Assembly (NCBI GenBank): GCA_021836865.1
Contig: JAKBHH010000035.1
Coordinates: 1 to 33,000 of the forward strand
From: Acidobacteriota bacterium
Lineage (GTDB): Bacteria > Acidobacteriota > Terriglobia > Terriglobales > Acidobacteriaceae
DNA length: 33,000 nucleotides
Direction of reading: 5' to 3'
Positions 10,201-17,771 of this stretch are shown in pieces. The position numbers and the translations under genes are program-made. The notes beneath the pieces are model-generated. The model was not told where the DNA came from, ran no database searches, and was given only the letters and a program-made list of their open reading frames with translations. Each line of letters opens with the position of its first letter. Within the stretch, counting starts at the first letter, position 1.

Positions 10201-11731
10201 TGTCGCTTGCGTTGTTTGTCTTCGCCGACATCGGGACATTCAGGGCAACCGACGTATTCGGGAACGTGGAGTCATTCCACGGCTCCTCGGGGATGTAAGA
10301 AAGCGCGCTGCGATGATTCGGCAAGGTGTTTGTCACATCTACATAGTTCGTAAAACTGGCTGGGAAGGTCGATGTGTACAACGCATCAAAGTCAGTTCCG
10401 CCCACCGCCACGTTGTAGGGCGTAGCAGCGATGCCGTTTACGGCAAGGCCTTGCGTCGCCACCAGCTCTGTATTTGGATCGTCGCAGCCGGCCGAGCCGC
10501 TGTCGCCGGATGAAACCGTGACGGCAATTCCCTGCGCGGCCGCCTGCTCCCAGAGACTGGAAATGTACTGGTTGCCGGCCGCGCCGACCGAAGCCTCGCA
10601 CGCGCCGAAGCTGACGTTGAGAATATCGGCCTGGTTATCGTCCAGCGCGCGCTGGATGGCCAGAAACAACCCCGACTGAAAGCTCGTATCGGCTGCTGTA
10701 TAGAGAATCACATTGGCATTGGGCGCGATTCCCCCGGCGACCTGCGTATCGAGATAGGCTTCGATCGCATCGCTATTCTGGCCGGGGTCAGTGCCATCCA
10801 CAACGACCGTCGTTGCTTTGGGAGCCAGTCCGAAAGTTGCGCGGTAGTTCGCATTCTGAGTCACGTCAATATTCGAGTCGCCTGCAATCCCAATCGTCAC
10901 CCCGGTGCCGTCATAAGCTGTGCCAGACAAATGAGGATTCAGCGCAGTGGGCGTGTCATAGATGGTGGCCGCATCGGCCGGTCCAAGAAAGACATAGTAG
11001 CCGATCGCGGCGTCCCCGATTGTATAAGTCGGAGTAATTGTATGGTCGACCGAGTTATAAACTCCGCTGGGGCCAAGAATATATTGCGGCCTCGGCGTGA
11101 AGTTATTCAGGGACGCCAGGCCCGCCACGGCCGGCGCCAGCGCCTGCGGGATCTGCGGATCTGTCGCATTCGACCAGTACTGCCTTCCACCAATCTGGTA
11201 GCTATGGAGCGTGGTCTGAAAGGCGCTCTCCACCTGGCCGACAGTCCCGGTGATCTCAATTGCCATGCGCGCACTGGAGACTTTTTTCACTTGCAGCCCA
11301 TGCCCCTCAAGCCATGCCTCCAGCGTCTGCAGGTCGGCGTCTCCAACGCCGAATCTCCTGCCAAACTCCTCCGGCGCAAGAAACTTGCGATAACTCGCTG
11401 ACTTAGGATCCTGCACAGATTCCAGGTAAGTCTGCAGGTCGGCTTCCTGCTGGGTGCTTCGCTTCAGCACCAGCAGCAAGCGGCCCGCTGGCATCGAGGC
11501 AGGTGCGGGACCACGGTCGTATCTGGGCTGCGCGAAGGGATGCGTGTTGCCCGTCAGCTTGACACGCAGCGACTCATCAATGGGCGCGACAATGCGTTGC
11601 TGCGCCACCGGCGAGGCGGCCTGTCCCCACACGCTCACGGCCGTAACCAGCGCACAAGCCAAGCACGCCCAGGTCCGCGACGCGGGCGAGAATCCGCAGA
11701 TCTCTGTTCTCATTCGGGCCATCCCCTGCAT
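7217..11731 (-). CDS. S53 (sedolisin/kumamolisin) peptidase with Ig-like repeats and a C-terminal membrane hairpin
   Basis: The 1504-residue exported protein has, in order, a signal peptide (hydrophobic around TWACLACALVTAVSV), a pro-kumamolisin activation domain (about 55-215) and the S53 catalytic domain (about 240-670). The acidic Ser-Glu-Asp machinery is complete: EAYLD gives Glu324 and Asp328, SSGDSGS gives the oxyanion Asp410, and GGTSAAAP gives Ser588. Family members are endopeptidases active at low pH, which suits acidobacteria. After this come at least six Ig-like repeats ending in motifs such as YSGDSNYASGSA. The extreme C-terminus holds two hydrophobic segments around a basic RKRKLK loop, a GGG-rich stretch and one last beta-strand-like segment. 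The frame is open back to a GTG at 11809. I chose the ATG at 11731 because GAAAGG lies just upstream and the longer leader would spoil the signal peptide; 11722 and 11713 are also possible. Confidence 0.9.
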   Translation of the reverse strand: MQGMARMRTEICGFSPASRTWACLACALVTAVSVWGQAASPVAQQRIVAPIDESLRVKLTGNTHPFAQPRYDRGPAPASMPAGRLLLVLKRSTQQEADLQTYLESVQDPKSASYRKFLAPEEFGRRFGVGDADLQTLEAWLEGHGLQVKKVSSARMAIEITGTVGQVESAFQTTLHSYQIGGRQYWSNATDPQIPQALAPAVAGLASLNNFTPRPQYILGPSGVYNSVDHTITPTYTIGDAAIGYYVFLGPADAATIYDTPTALNPHLSGTAYDGTGVTIGIAGDSNIDVTQNANYRATFGLAPKATTVVVDGTDPGQNSDAIEAYLDTQVAGGIAPNANVILYTAADTSFQSGLFLAIQRALDDNQADILNVSFGACEASVGAAGNQYISSLWEQAAAQGIAVTVSSGDSGSAGCDDPNTELVATQGLAVNGIAATPYNVAVGGTDFDALYTSTFPASFTNYVDVTNTLPNHRSALSYIPEEPWNDSTFPNTSVALNVPMSAKTNNASDNNIVGGGGGVSTVYPLPNWQGGLGSGTFRNLPDVSFLAGNGAYGAVWGICTNVDAAGADCAAGATGNNFNLTGVGGTSAAAPAFAGMLALVQQKVGSRLGQADYVLYALAKTKYASVFHDVTVGDNSVNCTAGTPGCAANSKSYDFLTGYNAGTGYDMASGLGSVDATQLANNWASAGLVATTSTLQLNGANTPLSITHGQSVTVNASVAGSGGTPTGAVALVDSLSPATLPDAGSIAVYTLASGAASGTTVSLPGGTYQASTHYSGDMGFAESDSNAISVTVTPETSTTTLNVAGYYDPVTNKAAAEPYYGSVFLLDAQPYGNSASATSPNGVATGTITFKTGTTTLGTAALSSSGVAELQTTLLPTGTDSLTAAFPGDASFQASTSAAVSISVLKAPTALQVTTGTGPFNAGSPVTLTANFVDSAGKNFLESDGVAPTGTVTFMNGTTTLGTGTVSGTPGSSTALATGVASLTSSLIPCGNASIAAAYGGDANYAASAQSPTATMSIVCATTKMTVTPASNSVQASQPLAVTVTLSPSGSLAAPSGTVTLTASLSGTQVVYTSPAGTISNGAVTIVIPANTMPLGALAITANYSGDSYYSSSSSTSTVQVVSSGTITPVLALTLPTTPVSGPFPVAVTISGPAGDPTPTGQVSVSGVTGSFPLTNGSASVLDTANLPAGQNAISVTYYGDTNYASGSASGTVFIQGTPTIRFSPSGPVIAVNQALSLTVTISTLANLPVPTGTITLSSGSYNSGAIQMVAGAASFTIPANSLAVGFDYLTAMYSGDSNYASGSAQNPVTVNAAATPGLTISALPGTVTVTAGATTGNTSTISVLPSGGFTGAVSLTASITSSPVGVTTPPVLSFGSTSPVNITGTSAGTATLTVTTTAAGGTQCIAVTQQHRGMPWYASGSAVLACALFFWIPVRKRKLKTLLGMMLLFGAFAGGLVACGGGSTSACNTMSSGGTTSGTYQATITATSGSTTAQGTVTIVVN

Positions 11732-11801
11732 GGCCTTTCGGCGTCCTGCTCCATCCAGTGATGTACGCGGAAAGGAAGGTTTTCCTGAAACTTGCAGGGA
11801 G

Positions 11802-11810
11802 ATTATCACA
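11802..11810 (-). promoter_or_regulatory. Possible extended -10 promoter of the S53 peptidase gene
   Basis: Read on the minus strand, TGTGATAAT fits an extended -10 element (TGn followed by a hexamer close to TATAAT). No convincing -35 hexamer sits 16-18 bases upstream. A start near 11795 would leave a leader of about 65 bases before the ATG at 11731. It overlaps one arm of the inverted repeat described separately. Confidence 0.3.
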
Positions 11811-11925
11811 GCCGATCAAGGCTTGACTCCCGGAAACACTGGAATATTTCCGTGGCTCACGCCGGGGCTATGGAGATACCAGGCCGCGCGAGCTGATTGG
11901 TCTCCAATGCGATGATCGGCTGTCA
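11806..11925. repeat. Inverted repeats upstream of the S53 peptidase gene (possible operator region)
   Basis: Two 13-base arms, tcacagccgatca at 11806-11818 and tgatcggctgtca at 11913-11925, are inverted copies matching at 12 of 13 positions. Between them lies a second imperfect dyad at 11831-11852, cggaaa...tttccg, with 8 of 11 positions symmetric. They sit between the S53 start and the end of the GT2 gene, where a promoter is expected, so a regulator site is conceivable. No regulator is identified. Confidence 0.35.
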
Positions 11926-11972
11926 CAATTTTGATCGCCTTCTGCCGGGACCGCTGGACGGGCTAACTCGAT

Positions 11973-12743
11973 TTACCGACTCTCCCCTGCCTGCATCCGC
12001 GTTTCAACTTTCCGGTTATAGCGGCCCAGCAGCGCATTCCAGCGGATGATCAGCAGCTCTTCCAGCATCTTCATGCCGTCTTTGAGATAACTCATCCGTG
12101 TGCGTTCGTCGTGCGCCCAACTCACCGGCACCTCCACGACGTGAAAGCCGCGCTTGAGGGCGATAAACAGAATCTCAGGATCGAAACCCCATCGCTCGAT
12201 GGTCTGCAACTGGAATACGGTCTGTGCCGCGGAGCGCGTAAAGGCCTTGAATCCGCATTGCGTATCGGCAAACGGCAAGCGCATCACCATGCGCGTGACA
12301 CCATTAAAGCAGCGGCCAAAGATCTGCCGATAGAGCGGCTGGCGGTGGGTCTGGCGTCCGCGTTCCAGCCATCGCGATCCGATCGCTATGTCCGCACCCT
12401 TCCGGATCGCGTCAAAAAGGAGTTCCGCCTCTTCGATCGGCGCTGAGAGGTCGGAGTCGGTAAACATCACCACCTCGCCCTGGGCCTGCATCATTCCGTT
12501 GCGTACGCTGTAGCCTTTGCCATGGTTGCCGGGGTTCTCAACCAGCCGCACTTCGGGGGCCCGGCGCGCAACTTCCCGCACCACCTGTGCCGTCGAGTCC
12601 GTGGAGCCATCGTTGACCACGATGACCTCAGCCTGCCAGCCGCGGCTGCGGATGCACGCCAGTATGGAATCCAGCGTTGCCGGAATGCGGCCGCTTTCAT
12701 TAAATGCGGGGATGACAATGCTGTATTTTGGACTTTTGCTCAC
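11973..12743 (-). CDS. GT2 glycosyltransferase, dolichyl-phosphate beta-glucosyltransferase (ALG5)-like
   Basis: The 256-residue protein has the GT-A fold signatures of family 2: YSIVIPAFNES near the N-terminus, VVNDGSTDST around 42-51 and the metal-binding DSD at 96-98. Further on come GSRW, an ADTQCGFKAFTR segment, and ERWGFDPEIL, which are typical of the ALG5/DPM1-like group that moves a sugar from an NDP-sugar to a polyprenyl phosphate. No transmembrane segment is obvious, so it should act on the cytoplasmic face of the membrane. The start is a GTG at 12743 with only a weak GAAAG upstream. It is divergent from the HU gene and is separated from the S53 gene by about 240 bases, so it is probably its own unit. 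The acceptor lipid and sugar are inferred from the family. Confidence 0.88.
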   Translation of the reverse strand: MSKSPKYSIVIPAFNESGRIPATLDSILACIRSRGWQAEVIVVNDGSTDSTAQVVREVARRAPEVRLVENPGNHGKGYSVRNGMMQAQGEVVMFTDSDLSAPIEEAELLFDAIRKGADIAIGSRWLERGRQTHRQPLYRQIFGRCFNGVTRMVMRLPFADTQCGFKAFTRSAAQTVFQLQTIERWGFDPEILFIALKRGFHVVEVPVSWAHDERTRMSYLKDGMKMLEELLIIRWNALLGRYNRKVETRMQAGESR

Positions 12744-12972
12744 AAAAGCGCTTTCATGCTGCGCCGCGGCTTTGAATCATGTTTCCGGCGCAGGAATGGC
12801 TTAGGTCATCATACCGCTCATTGGAGCCGTTGAATCACGTCGAGGGCCCGGCCCGGTACAACTTTTACGCCAACCCTTTGATGTAAAAGGAGCAAATCTC
12901 AACAGGGACCCTTGATTTTTGGCGCTTGACTGGCAACAATCCATATATGCTGGGAACGGAGGCCCGAACGAT

Positions 12973-13290
12973 ATGACAAAAGCAGACCTGGTTGAGAAAG
13001 TGACCCGCCTGGGCGACCTGACCCGCCGCGATGGCGAAGTGATCGTCGAGACCGTCTTCGACTCCGTCATCTCTGCCCTGCAAAGCGGCGACAAGATTGA
13101 GATCCGCGGATTCGGTTCGTTCCGCATTCGCCAGCGCAACCCGCGCATCGGGCGCAATCCCAAGACCGGCGAGCGCGTCGAGGTTCCCGCCAAGCGCGTG
13201 CCCTACTTCAAACCGTCCAAGGAACTGCGCGACCTGGTCAACCCCGGGGAGGCGGCAAAAGCCTCCAGCGAGACGCCGAGCGCCTCCTGA
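12973..13290 (+). CDS. HU/IHF-family DNA-binding protein
   Basis: The 105-residue protein begins MTKADLVEKV and carries the HU/IHF signature: KIEIRGFGSF around 42-51, followed by the beta-arm RNPRIGRNPKTGERVEVPAK and a closing PYFKPSKELRDLVN helix. The short tail (EAAKASSETPSAS) goes beyond the usual roughly 90 residues. HU and IHF proteins bind and bend DNA as dimers and organise the nucleoid. The frame is open from 12919, but the ATG at 12973 matches the family N-terminus and has GGAGG at 12958-12962. A TTGACT at 12926-12931 hints at a -35 element, but the only -10-like hexamer (TATGCT at 12946) lies 14 bases away, too close for a normal promoter. A stem-loop follows the stop codon. Confidence 0.95.
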   Translation: MTKADLVEKVTRLGDLTRRDGEVIVETVFDSVISALQSGDKIEIRGFGSFRIRQRNPRIGRNPKTGERVEVPAKRVPYFKPSKELRDLVNPGEAAKASSETPSAS

Positions 13291-13316
13291 TTGCATCGTG
13301 CTTCGCTCCAACCGGC

Positions 13317-13343
13317 CCGGATGCCTAGCCCCGCCGCATCCGG
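13317..13343 (+). terminator. Stem-loop downstream of the HU gene
   Basis: A perfect 8-bp stem (ccggatgc at 13317-13324 with gcatccgg at 13336-13343) closes an 11-base loop 26 bases after the HU stop. No T-run follows, so it may be a transcript-end stabiliser or a non-canonical terminator rather than a standard intrinsic one. Confidence 0.45.
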
Positions 13344-13522
13344 ACCAAGCGGGCAAGTCCGCCTCCGATACGGCAATGGCCCCTGTGCTTGAGCCCTCCG
13401 CTTGAATGCGACCCTGGCTCGCGCCGTCCGCCTGCTCTCCCAATCCGGCCGCCTGCGTCGCAGATTTATTCCCCGATCATTCACGAAAGCACACGCGGCA
13501 TCTTCTCAGAAACGCTCAGCGG

Positions 13523-14311
13523 CTATGCATGCTGCATTGCGTTTCGCCCTCTGGCCCTCAAAACGCCATACACGACAACCCCCGCCCAGAAGGTGGTAAT
13601 CGCTGTGATCACAGCGCGTTCAAAGACATATTTATCTCCCGAAATGCTATCCGGAGCACTGAATCCGGAGACCACGAGTGCACGAAGAACCGCTGTGATG
13701 AGAGCCACAATGCAGATCACATAGAGCGCCCTGCGAGGATTCTTTTGCGCGTAGGGTGCCGCGACCGGTTGAACCGGGGCCGCCCTGCGGAACCAACCTC
13801 GGAACCAGAGGAGGAGTACGACGGCTCCAACAACCGTACTGGCGTGTTGGATCACCCGCAGATACTCTAGCTGAAAATCATCCGGCAACTGAATCGTTCG
13901 GTGCAGGAACTGCCAGTGTTTATAGAGCCAGAACCCTCGATGCGTGAGCGAATCCCACAGGATATGGGTCGCAACTCCGACGAGGATGGACAGCAGCACC
14001 AGCCCAAGCTGCGCAATATTCCTGGCCGGCAGGGCGGGCGAACCAAGCTGAATCCTCCGTTGCACGCTCTCCGGGAGCCATGTGTGGATAGACTCCTTTA
14101 CATAAACGTGAAACAGCCACAGCGCCATGAACCCGACGGGCAGATCAAAGAGAAAAACGCCGGGCAAGGTGTGGCCGAATCCTCCCTTGGGTGAGATGCG
14201 GAGGAAGTACTCGAAATCAGGCACCATGCAGCCAATTACCAGTGCGGAGGGAACGAGGCGCGTACGCAGAAATGGGATCGCGGCAGCCGGGTGCGACAGG
14301 GTAAACGGCAT
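13523..14311 (-). CDS. DUF4184-family integral membrane protein
   Basis: The 262-residue protein starts MPFTLSHPAAAIPF, the conserved beginning of the DUF4184 family, and has PSALVIGCMVPDFEYF soon after. Several hydrophobic helices follow, along with a VGVATHILWDSLTHRGFW segment whose His/Asp pattern recalls YdjM-like metal-dependent membrane hydrolases. The function is unknown. The frame is open far upstream, to 14731, but that extension lacks hydrophobic or conserved segments and overlaps the start of a divergent small gene, so I start at the ATG at 14311 (the ATG at 14320 is equally possible; neither has a strong Shine-Dalgarno site). It is convergent with HU across about 230 bases. The family assignment is fairly sure; the biochemical role is not. 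Confidence 0.85.
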   Translation of the reverse strand: MPFTLSHPAAAIPFLRTRLVPSALVIGCMVPDFEYFLRISPKGGFGHTLPGVFLFDLPVGFMALWLFHVYVKESIHTWLPESVQRRIQLGSPALPARNIAQLGLVLLSILVGVATHILWDSLTHRGFWLYKHWQFLHRTIQLPDDFQLEYLRVIQHASTVVGAVVLLLWFRGWFRRAAPVQPVAAPYAQKNPRRALYVICIVALITAVLRALVVSGFSAPDSISGDKYVFERAVITAITTFWAGVVVYGVLRARGRNAMQHA

Positions 14312-14616
14312 CCATACCATTATCAGCGCAGATGGCCCGGAGCCCAATACGCCAGAGATGGGCACGCCCGGGTTTTTCGCCAGTTTCCGGAGACGCTCGT
14401 AGCGCTCTGGCGTTGCTGGGGAGGAGCGCCAGTCGCTCCCATCGCTTTTCTCGATCTTAGTGCCAGAACGGATGGTTAACGGAAGAGTAGCCGACAATTC
14501 ACTCGGAGCGCGAATCTCGGGCCGTTTCTCGATTGCGACGGCCTTGTGAACATGAACATTGCAAAAGGTGATGGACAGTTCTGACGTACAATCAAATCTG
14601 TACGGGAGCGTCGCCC
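14312..14616. other. Divergent intergenic region between the DUF4184 gene and a small membrane protein gene
   Basis: About 305 bases with no gene I can support. The minus-strand reading frame of the DUF4184 gene stays open through it, giving a hydrophilic, Arg/Lys/Glu-rich 137-residue extension. I regard this as unlikely to be translated. Promoters for both flanking genes should lie here, but I see no clear hexamer pair. Confidence 0.5.
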
Positions 14617-14925
14617 ATGTGCGCACGTCATAATGAGTTTTCCGGTCCGACCTTGCGCCCCTTGAGAAAATGGTTTGTCGGCTTTGCCATTCTCGCTCTC
14701 TGTGCTTCTGTTGAGGCCCTCGGTCTCTCACGTGGTCTTCCAGAATGGCTTCAGGATCTCGGCTGGGCTTTGAGTCTACTTTTCCTGCTCGGTGGTTCAG
14801 TTTGGATACTTTGGCTCTACTACAAGAACGGTGGCAAGTGGTTTGGCCAGCTCGGCATCCTTCCGAAAAGCTGGGTTCACTGGGTTCTGGACGAGCCTGA
14901 ATCTACGAAGAATTCCCGACTCTAA
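14617..14925 (+). CDS. Small two-helix membrane protein, unknown function
   Basis: The 102-residue protein starts at an ATG with GGGAG about eight bases upstream. It has two hydrophobic helices, roughly residues 20-38 (FVGFAILALCASVEALGL) and 50-68 (ALSLLFLLGGSVWILWLYY), and a short C-terminal hydrophilic tail with aromatic residues (KSWVHWVLDEPE). I do not recognise a family. The coding character is supported by the Shine-Dalgarno site, the two clean membrane segments and a normal stop, with no competing frame. It is divergent from the DUF4184 membrane protein. It could be an accessory or stress-related inner-membrane protein, but nothing in the sequence decides this. Confidence 0.62.
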   Translation: MCARHNEFSGPTLRPLRKWFVGFAILALCASVEALGLSRGLPEWLQDLGWALSLLFLLGGSVWILWLYYKNGGKWFGQLGILPKSWVHWVLDEPESTKNSRL

Positions 14926-15079
14926 TGTCACACGAACTGACGAAAACCAGCCCTTTCCCCATTACCGCCAACACTTCCCTTACGGCTCAACCCGCATCCA
15001 GGTCCACACCAACCGGAATCAGGTCTGTTGCTTCCACACCGCTTGGCAACAGATTATGTGACACTCACCCTTCAAGCCT

Positions 15080-15979
15080 TCACTGCGGCCGTATCCCAAT
15101 CACGCTCATCATGCGTCCGGCAAACCCCTGCGCACCGCGATGCGAGAAGAACAGCTCCCGCTGGCAACTCGTGCATCCGCCCACCACGCGGATCGCTTCC
15201 GCCTTTACGCCCGCATCCAGCAGTTGCCGTCGGTTCGCCTCCGTCAGGTCCACATGCAGACTCGGCCCAATCGGCGAGTGGCCCGGCGCGCGCTGCGTCA
15301 AAAACAGCATTGGATACTTGAGCCGCACCGGGTCGGAGTCGTAGACCTCGCGAAAAAGCTCGCGTCCGTAAACAAATTGCGACTCGAAACTGGAAAGCAC
15401 CTCATCGCCGACCGCGTAGCAACACGCGCCGATGCCGGGCCCGATCGCCGCGACCAGGTCTTCTGGCCGGCAGCCAAACTCCAGCCGCATCCGCCCCACC
15501 CCCGTTTCCACAATGCGCTTGACCGTTCCGCGCCACCCGGCATGGAAGGCCGCCACCACGCGGCGCTTGCGGTCGGCTACCAGCACGGGGATGCAATCGG
15601 CTGTCTGGACGGCCAGCAACAGGCCCGGCTCGTCGGTCATCAGGCCATCGCCCCTGCGCGGCTGCCCCCGTCCCGCATCCAATGCGGCAGCCCGCACCAC
15701 CAGGTTGGAGTGGACCTGGCGCAGAGTCACCATCGGCGTTGTTGCATCGCCCGTAATCGCCTCGGCCAGCAACCGGCGATTCGCGGCCACGACCTCGCGC
15801 CGGTCAGAGGCCGTAAACCCCAGATTCAACTCACCCGCCGCGCCTTCAGCACAGTAAGCGCGGCTGGCTCCGCCCTTGCGCGTGCTGAATCCATGCCACA
15901 GCCAGCCCATCCGGCTCCAGCCGGGAACCCCAAGCCACTGGACCCCATTTGCAGCCACTCGGGGCGCAGGCGCAGGCAT
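15080..15979 (-). CDS. pgeF: Peptidoglycan editing factor PgeF (laccase-domain, YfiH/YlmD family)
   Basis: The 299-residue protein has all family landmarks: GFSTRKGGAS near 30-39, TLRQVHS with His90, VQTADCIPVLVAD with Cys129, AFHAGWRGTVKRIV with His146, AAIGPGIGACCYAVGDEV around 178-193, and CTSCQRELFFSHR near the C-terminus. His90, Cys129 and His146 form the zinc site. PgeF removes wrongly incorporated amino acids (such as L-Ser) from muropeptide precursors; older names are polyphenol oxidoreductase and purine nucleoside phosphorylase. The frame is open back to a TTG at 16168, but the ATG at 15979 is chosen because AGGAG lies six bases upstream (15986-15990) and the added N-terminus is Ser/Arg-rich and unconserved. 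It stands alone, between the small membrane protein gene and the FG-GAP protein gene. Confidence 0.93.
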   Translation of the reverse strand: MPAPAPRVAANGVQWLGVPGWSRMGWLWHGFSTRKGGASRAYCAEGAAGELNLGFTASDRREVVAANRRLLAEAITGDATTPMVTLRQVHSNLVVRAAALDAGRGQPRRGDGLMTDEPGLLLAVQTADCIPVLVADRKRRVVAAFHAGWRGTVKRIVETGVGRMRLEFGCRPEDLVAAIGPGIGACCYAVGDEVLSSFESQFVYGRELFREVYDSDPVRLKYPMLFLTQRAPGHSPIGPSLHVDLTEANRRQLLDAGVKAEAIRVVGGCTSCQRELFFSHRGAQGFAGRMMSVIGIRPQ

Positions 15980-16198
15980 CGACAACTCCTGCGGAGCGGC
16001 CCGCTGAAACCTGAGCTGCCGTGTTACTCCCGCAGGAGTTCCGCGACGGCTACGAATCAGCCCGGCATCTGCAAAAAGCCTGTCGAGTGCTCGCAGATTC
16101 TGGTCAAAGGACGGATTGGAGGAGGAGGAGGATCGCGTCCGCTTCACACTCTGATTGTAGCGGGACAAGGAACGAGGTATGGCGGAAGTGGAGCGATT

Positions 16199-16220
16199 GG
16201 GCCTGCCTTCCGGCAGGCCC
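16199..16220. terminator. Strong GC hairpin between pgeF and the FG-GAP gene
   Basis: A perfect 9-bp stem (gggcctgcc with ggcaggccc) and a TTCC tetraloop. It is 30 bases upstream of the longest open pgeF frame and about 235 bases downstream of the FG-GAP stop, so it could end that transcript. No T-run is present on either strand. Confidence 0.4.
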
Positions 16221-16265
16221 GCTCGAGAGGCTTATAGGAGGGGAACCTGGAGGGTTAAAGAGAAG

Positions 16266-16283
16266 AGGTCCGTTGCCGGACCT
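16266..16283 (-). terminator. Candidate terminator of the DUF1080/FG-GAP transcript
   Basis: On the minus strand a 7-bp perfect stem (AGGTCCG, GCAA loop, CGGACCT) is followed by CTTCTCTTT, a pyrimidine-rich tail. It lies about 170 bases past the FG-GAP stop codon in the direction of transcription. This is the better of the two hairpins here as an intrinsic terminator. Confidence 0.45.
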
Positions 16284-16455
16284 TCAAAAAGGAATGGGCA
16301 CCTTGCTTGGAGGGATCATCATTCGGGGAAGCCTCTGCTTGTTACTGGTTAAGATGCGCCTCCGAAAAAAGGGTTGCACCTCGCGAAGCGCGCCGCATTT
16401 GCGTCTTCTCCCAGCCCTGCAGGGACGGTTCAACTGCTCCGCACGTGGCAAACCC

Positions 16456-17745
16456 CTAGTGCTTCGGCTCCTCTTCCTGCTGCACCACAGGGCCCTCGCC
16501 GGGGAACGGCCAATGGGTGTCGAGCAGAATCTCTTGTTCGCGCTGTTCTTTCGGCACGCGGTCAACTTTCAGATTCTCAAAAAAATGCACGCCCGTCTTT
16601 CCCGCGGTCACAAGGTCCAGGTCGCCGTCCTTGTCCAAGTCTTCGGTCACAAACTGCGTTCCCGCGCCGGCCGTGCCGTTCACGCTGATGGCATAACGGG
16701 TAAACTGCGCCGCCTTGCGGTCAATCTTGTAGTAGTAGATAACCAGCGGATCATAGGACCCAGGGTCGTGGCCCGAGTGACCGCGGTAGCGCTTGCCCGC
16801 CAGCAGCTCAGGCTCTCCGTCGCCGTCAATGTCCACCAGCTTCAGCGCATGCACCTGCGAAAAGCTTTCATCGATCGCATGCCGCACCCAGCGGCGGCTT
16901 GCGCCCGAGCCCTGCTGCTCCAGCCAGAAGATGCCGTAGCTGTGACCCTGCCCATAGATCACATCCATCTTTCCGTCGTTGTTCACGTCGTAGCCAATAA
17001 TCGGGAAACCGGCGTCTTCCATCTGCCAATCGCCGTGCCACTCCCACTGGTCCCGGTCGGCGTCAATCTGCCGGAACCACCCATTCGGCGTCAGAATGTC
17101 CGCTTTGCCGTCGCCATCAATATCGGCCACCCCAATCCCGTGCCCATCCTGGGCGCGCCCGCCCACGTGATGCACCTTCGGCGTCGGTCCGGAAAAATCA
17201 ATCCACAACACACCCGAGTGGTTATAGTGAGAAAAGATCAGGTCGGGCTTGCCGTCGCCGTTGATGTCCGCTTCCCAGCCGCCTTCTGTGTCATAGCTGT
17301 CCGCGATGAAGTGCTTGGTCCACACCGCACCCAGCTTGCCGGGATTCTGATACCACCAGATGCCGTTCAGCATCCAACCCGTGGTCACCACGTCCGGAAG
17401 GCCATCGTGGTTCACATCGATAGTCCACTCGCCGCAGTCCGACACAAACTCGTTCATTGTGCCCGCTTCGCGATACTGGTGGCGCTGCCACGTCCCGCCA
17501 TTGGGCCCCGGATTCTCATACCAGTAGGCACCGCTCAAAATGTCCGGATACCCGTCGCCGTTCATGTCCAGCGTCGTCACGCCCTCGGCATGGTCGGTGC
17601 CCAGCCGGTGCACAAAGAACGTCGCCTGCGGCACGCCGTAGGGGCCAGGGCCAGGCTTCGTCAGATGTTCCGGCTGGCTCTGCGCCCACGTCGTCGAGCA
17701 ACCCAATCCGGCGACAACCACCATCCATGCCAAATTCAACTTCAT
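16456..17745 (-). CDS. Secreted FG-GAP/VCBS repeat beta-propeller protein
   Basis: The 429-residue protein has an export signal (MKLNLAWMVVVAGLGCSTTW; the Cys16 context GLGC could also be a lipobox). At least seven calcium-binding DxNxDGxxD motifs of FG-GAP repeats follow: DMNGDGYPD, DVNHDGLPD, DINGDGKPD, DIDGDGKAD, DVNNDGKMD, DIDGDGEPE and DLDKDGDLD. This predicts a seven-bladed propeller in the periplasm or outside the cell. Such proteins are common in polysaccharide-using acidobacteria and planctomycetes, often next to DUF1080 proteins as here. The ATG at 17745 has a good GAAGGAG site upstream. It starts 26 bases after the DUF1080 stop and is surely cotranscribed with it. No catalytic motif is seen, so binding or scaffold roles are as likely as catalysis. 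Confidence 0.9.
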   Translation of the reverse strand: MKLNLAWMVVVAGLGCSTTWAQSQPEHLTKPGPGPYGVPQATFFVHRLGTDHAEGVTTLDMNGDGYPDILSGAYWYENPGPNGGTWQRHQYREAGTMNEFVSDCGEWTIDVNHDGLPDVVTTGWMLNGIWWYQNPGKLGAVWTKHFIADSYDTEGGWEADINGDGKPDLIFSHYNHSGVLWIDFSGPTPKVHHVGGRAQDGHGIGVADIDGDGKADILTPNGWFRQIDADRDQWEWHGDWQMEDAGFPIIGYDVNNDGKMDVIYGQGHSYGIFWLEQQGSGASRRWVRHAIDESFSQVHALKLVDIDGDGEPELLAGKRYRGHSGHDPGSYDPLVIYYYKIDRKAAQFTRYAISVNGTAGAGTQFVTEDLDKDGDLDLVTAGKTGVHFFENLKVDRVPKEQREQEILLDTHWPFPGEGPVVQQEEEPKH

Positions 17746-17771
17746 CGCTGCTCCTTCATCTGGTGCGGCCT

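Larger units (their letters stand above)
15980..16455. other. Intergenic region between pgeF and the FG-GAP protein gene
   Basis: This 476-base stretch holds no gene I can support. It contains two hairpins (16199-16220 and 16266-16283, listed separately), the pgeF Shine-Dalgarno site and a short open extension of the pgeF frame with a run of Ser codons (near 16130). Plus-strand frames here are shadows. Confidence 0.6.

Noticed and set aside
11732-11809. GTG start at 11809 for the S53 peptidase
   Set aside because: It lies inside the probable promoter/inverted repeat and puts about 50 residues before the signal peptide core.
14312-14731. Extended DUF4184 start at 14731
   Set aside because: The 140-residue extension is hydrophilic, has no family similarity that I recognise and overlaps a divergent gene with a good Shine-Dalgarno site.
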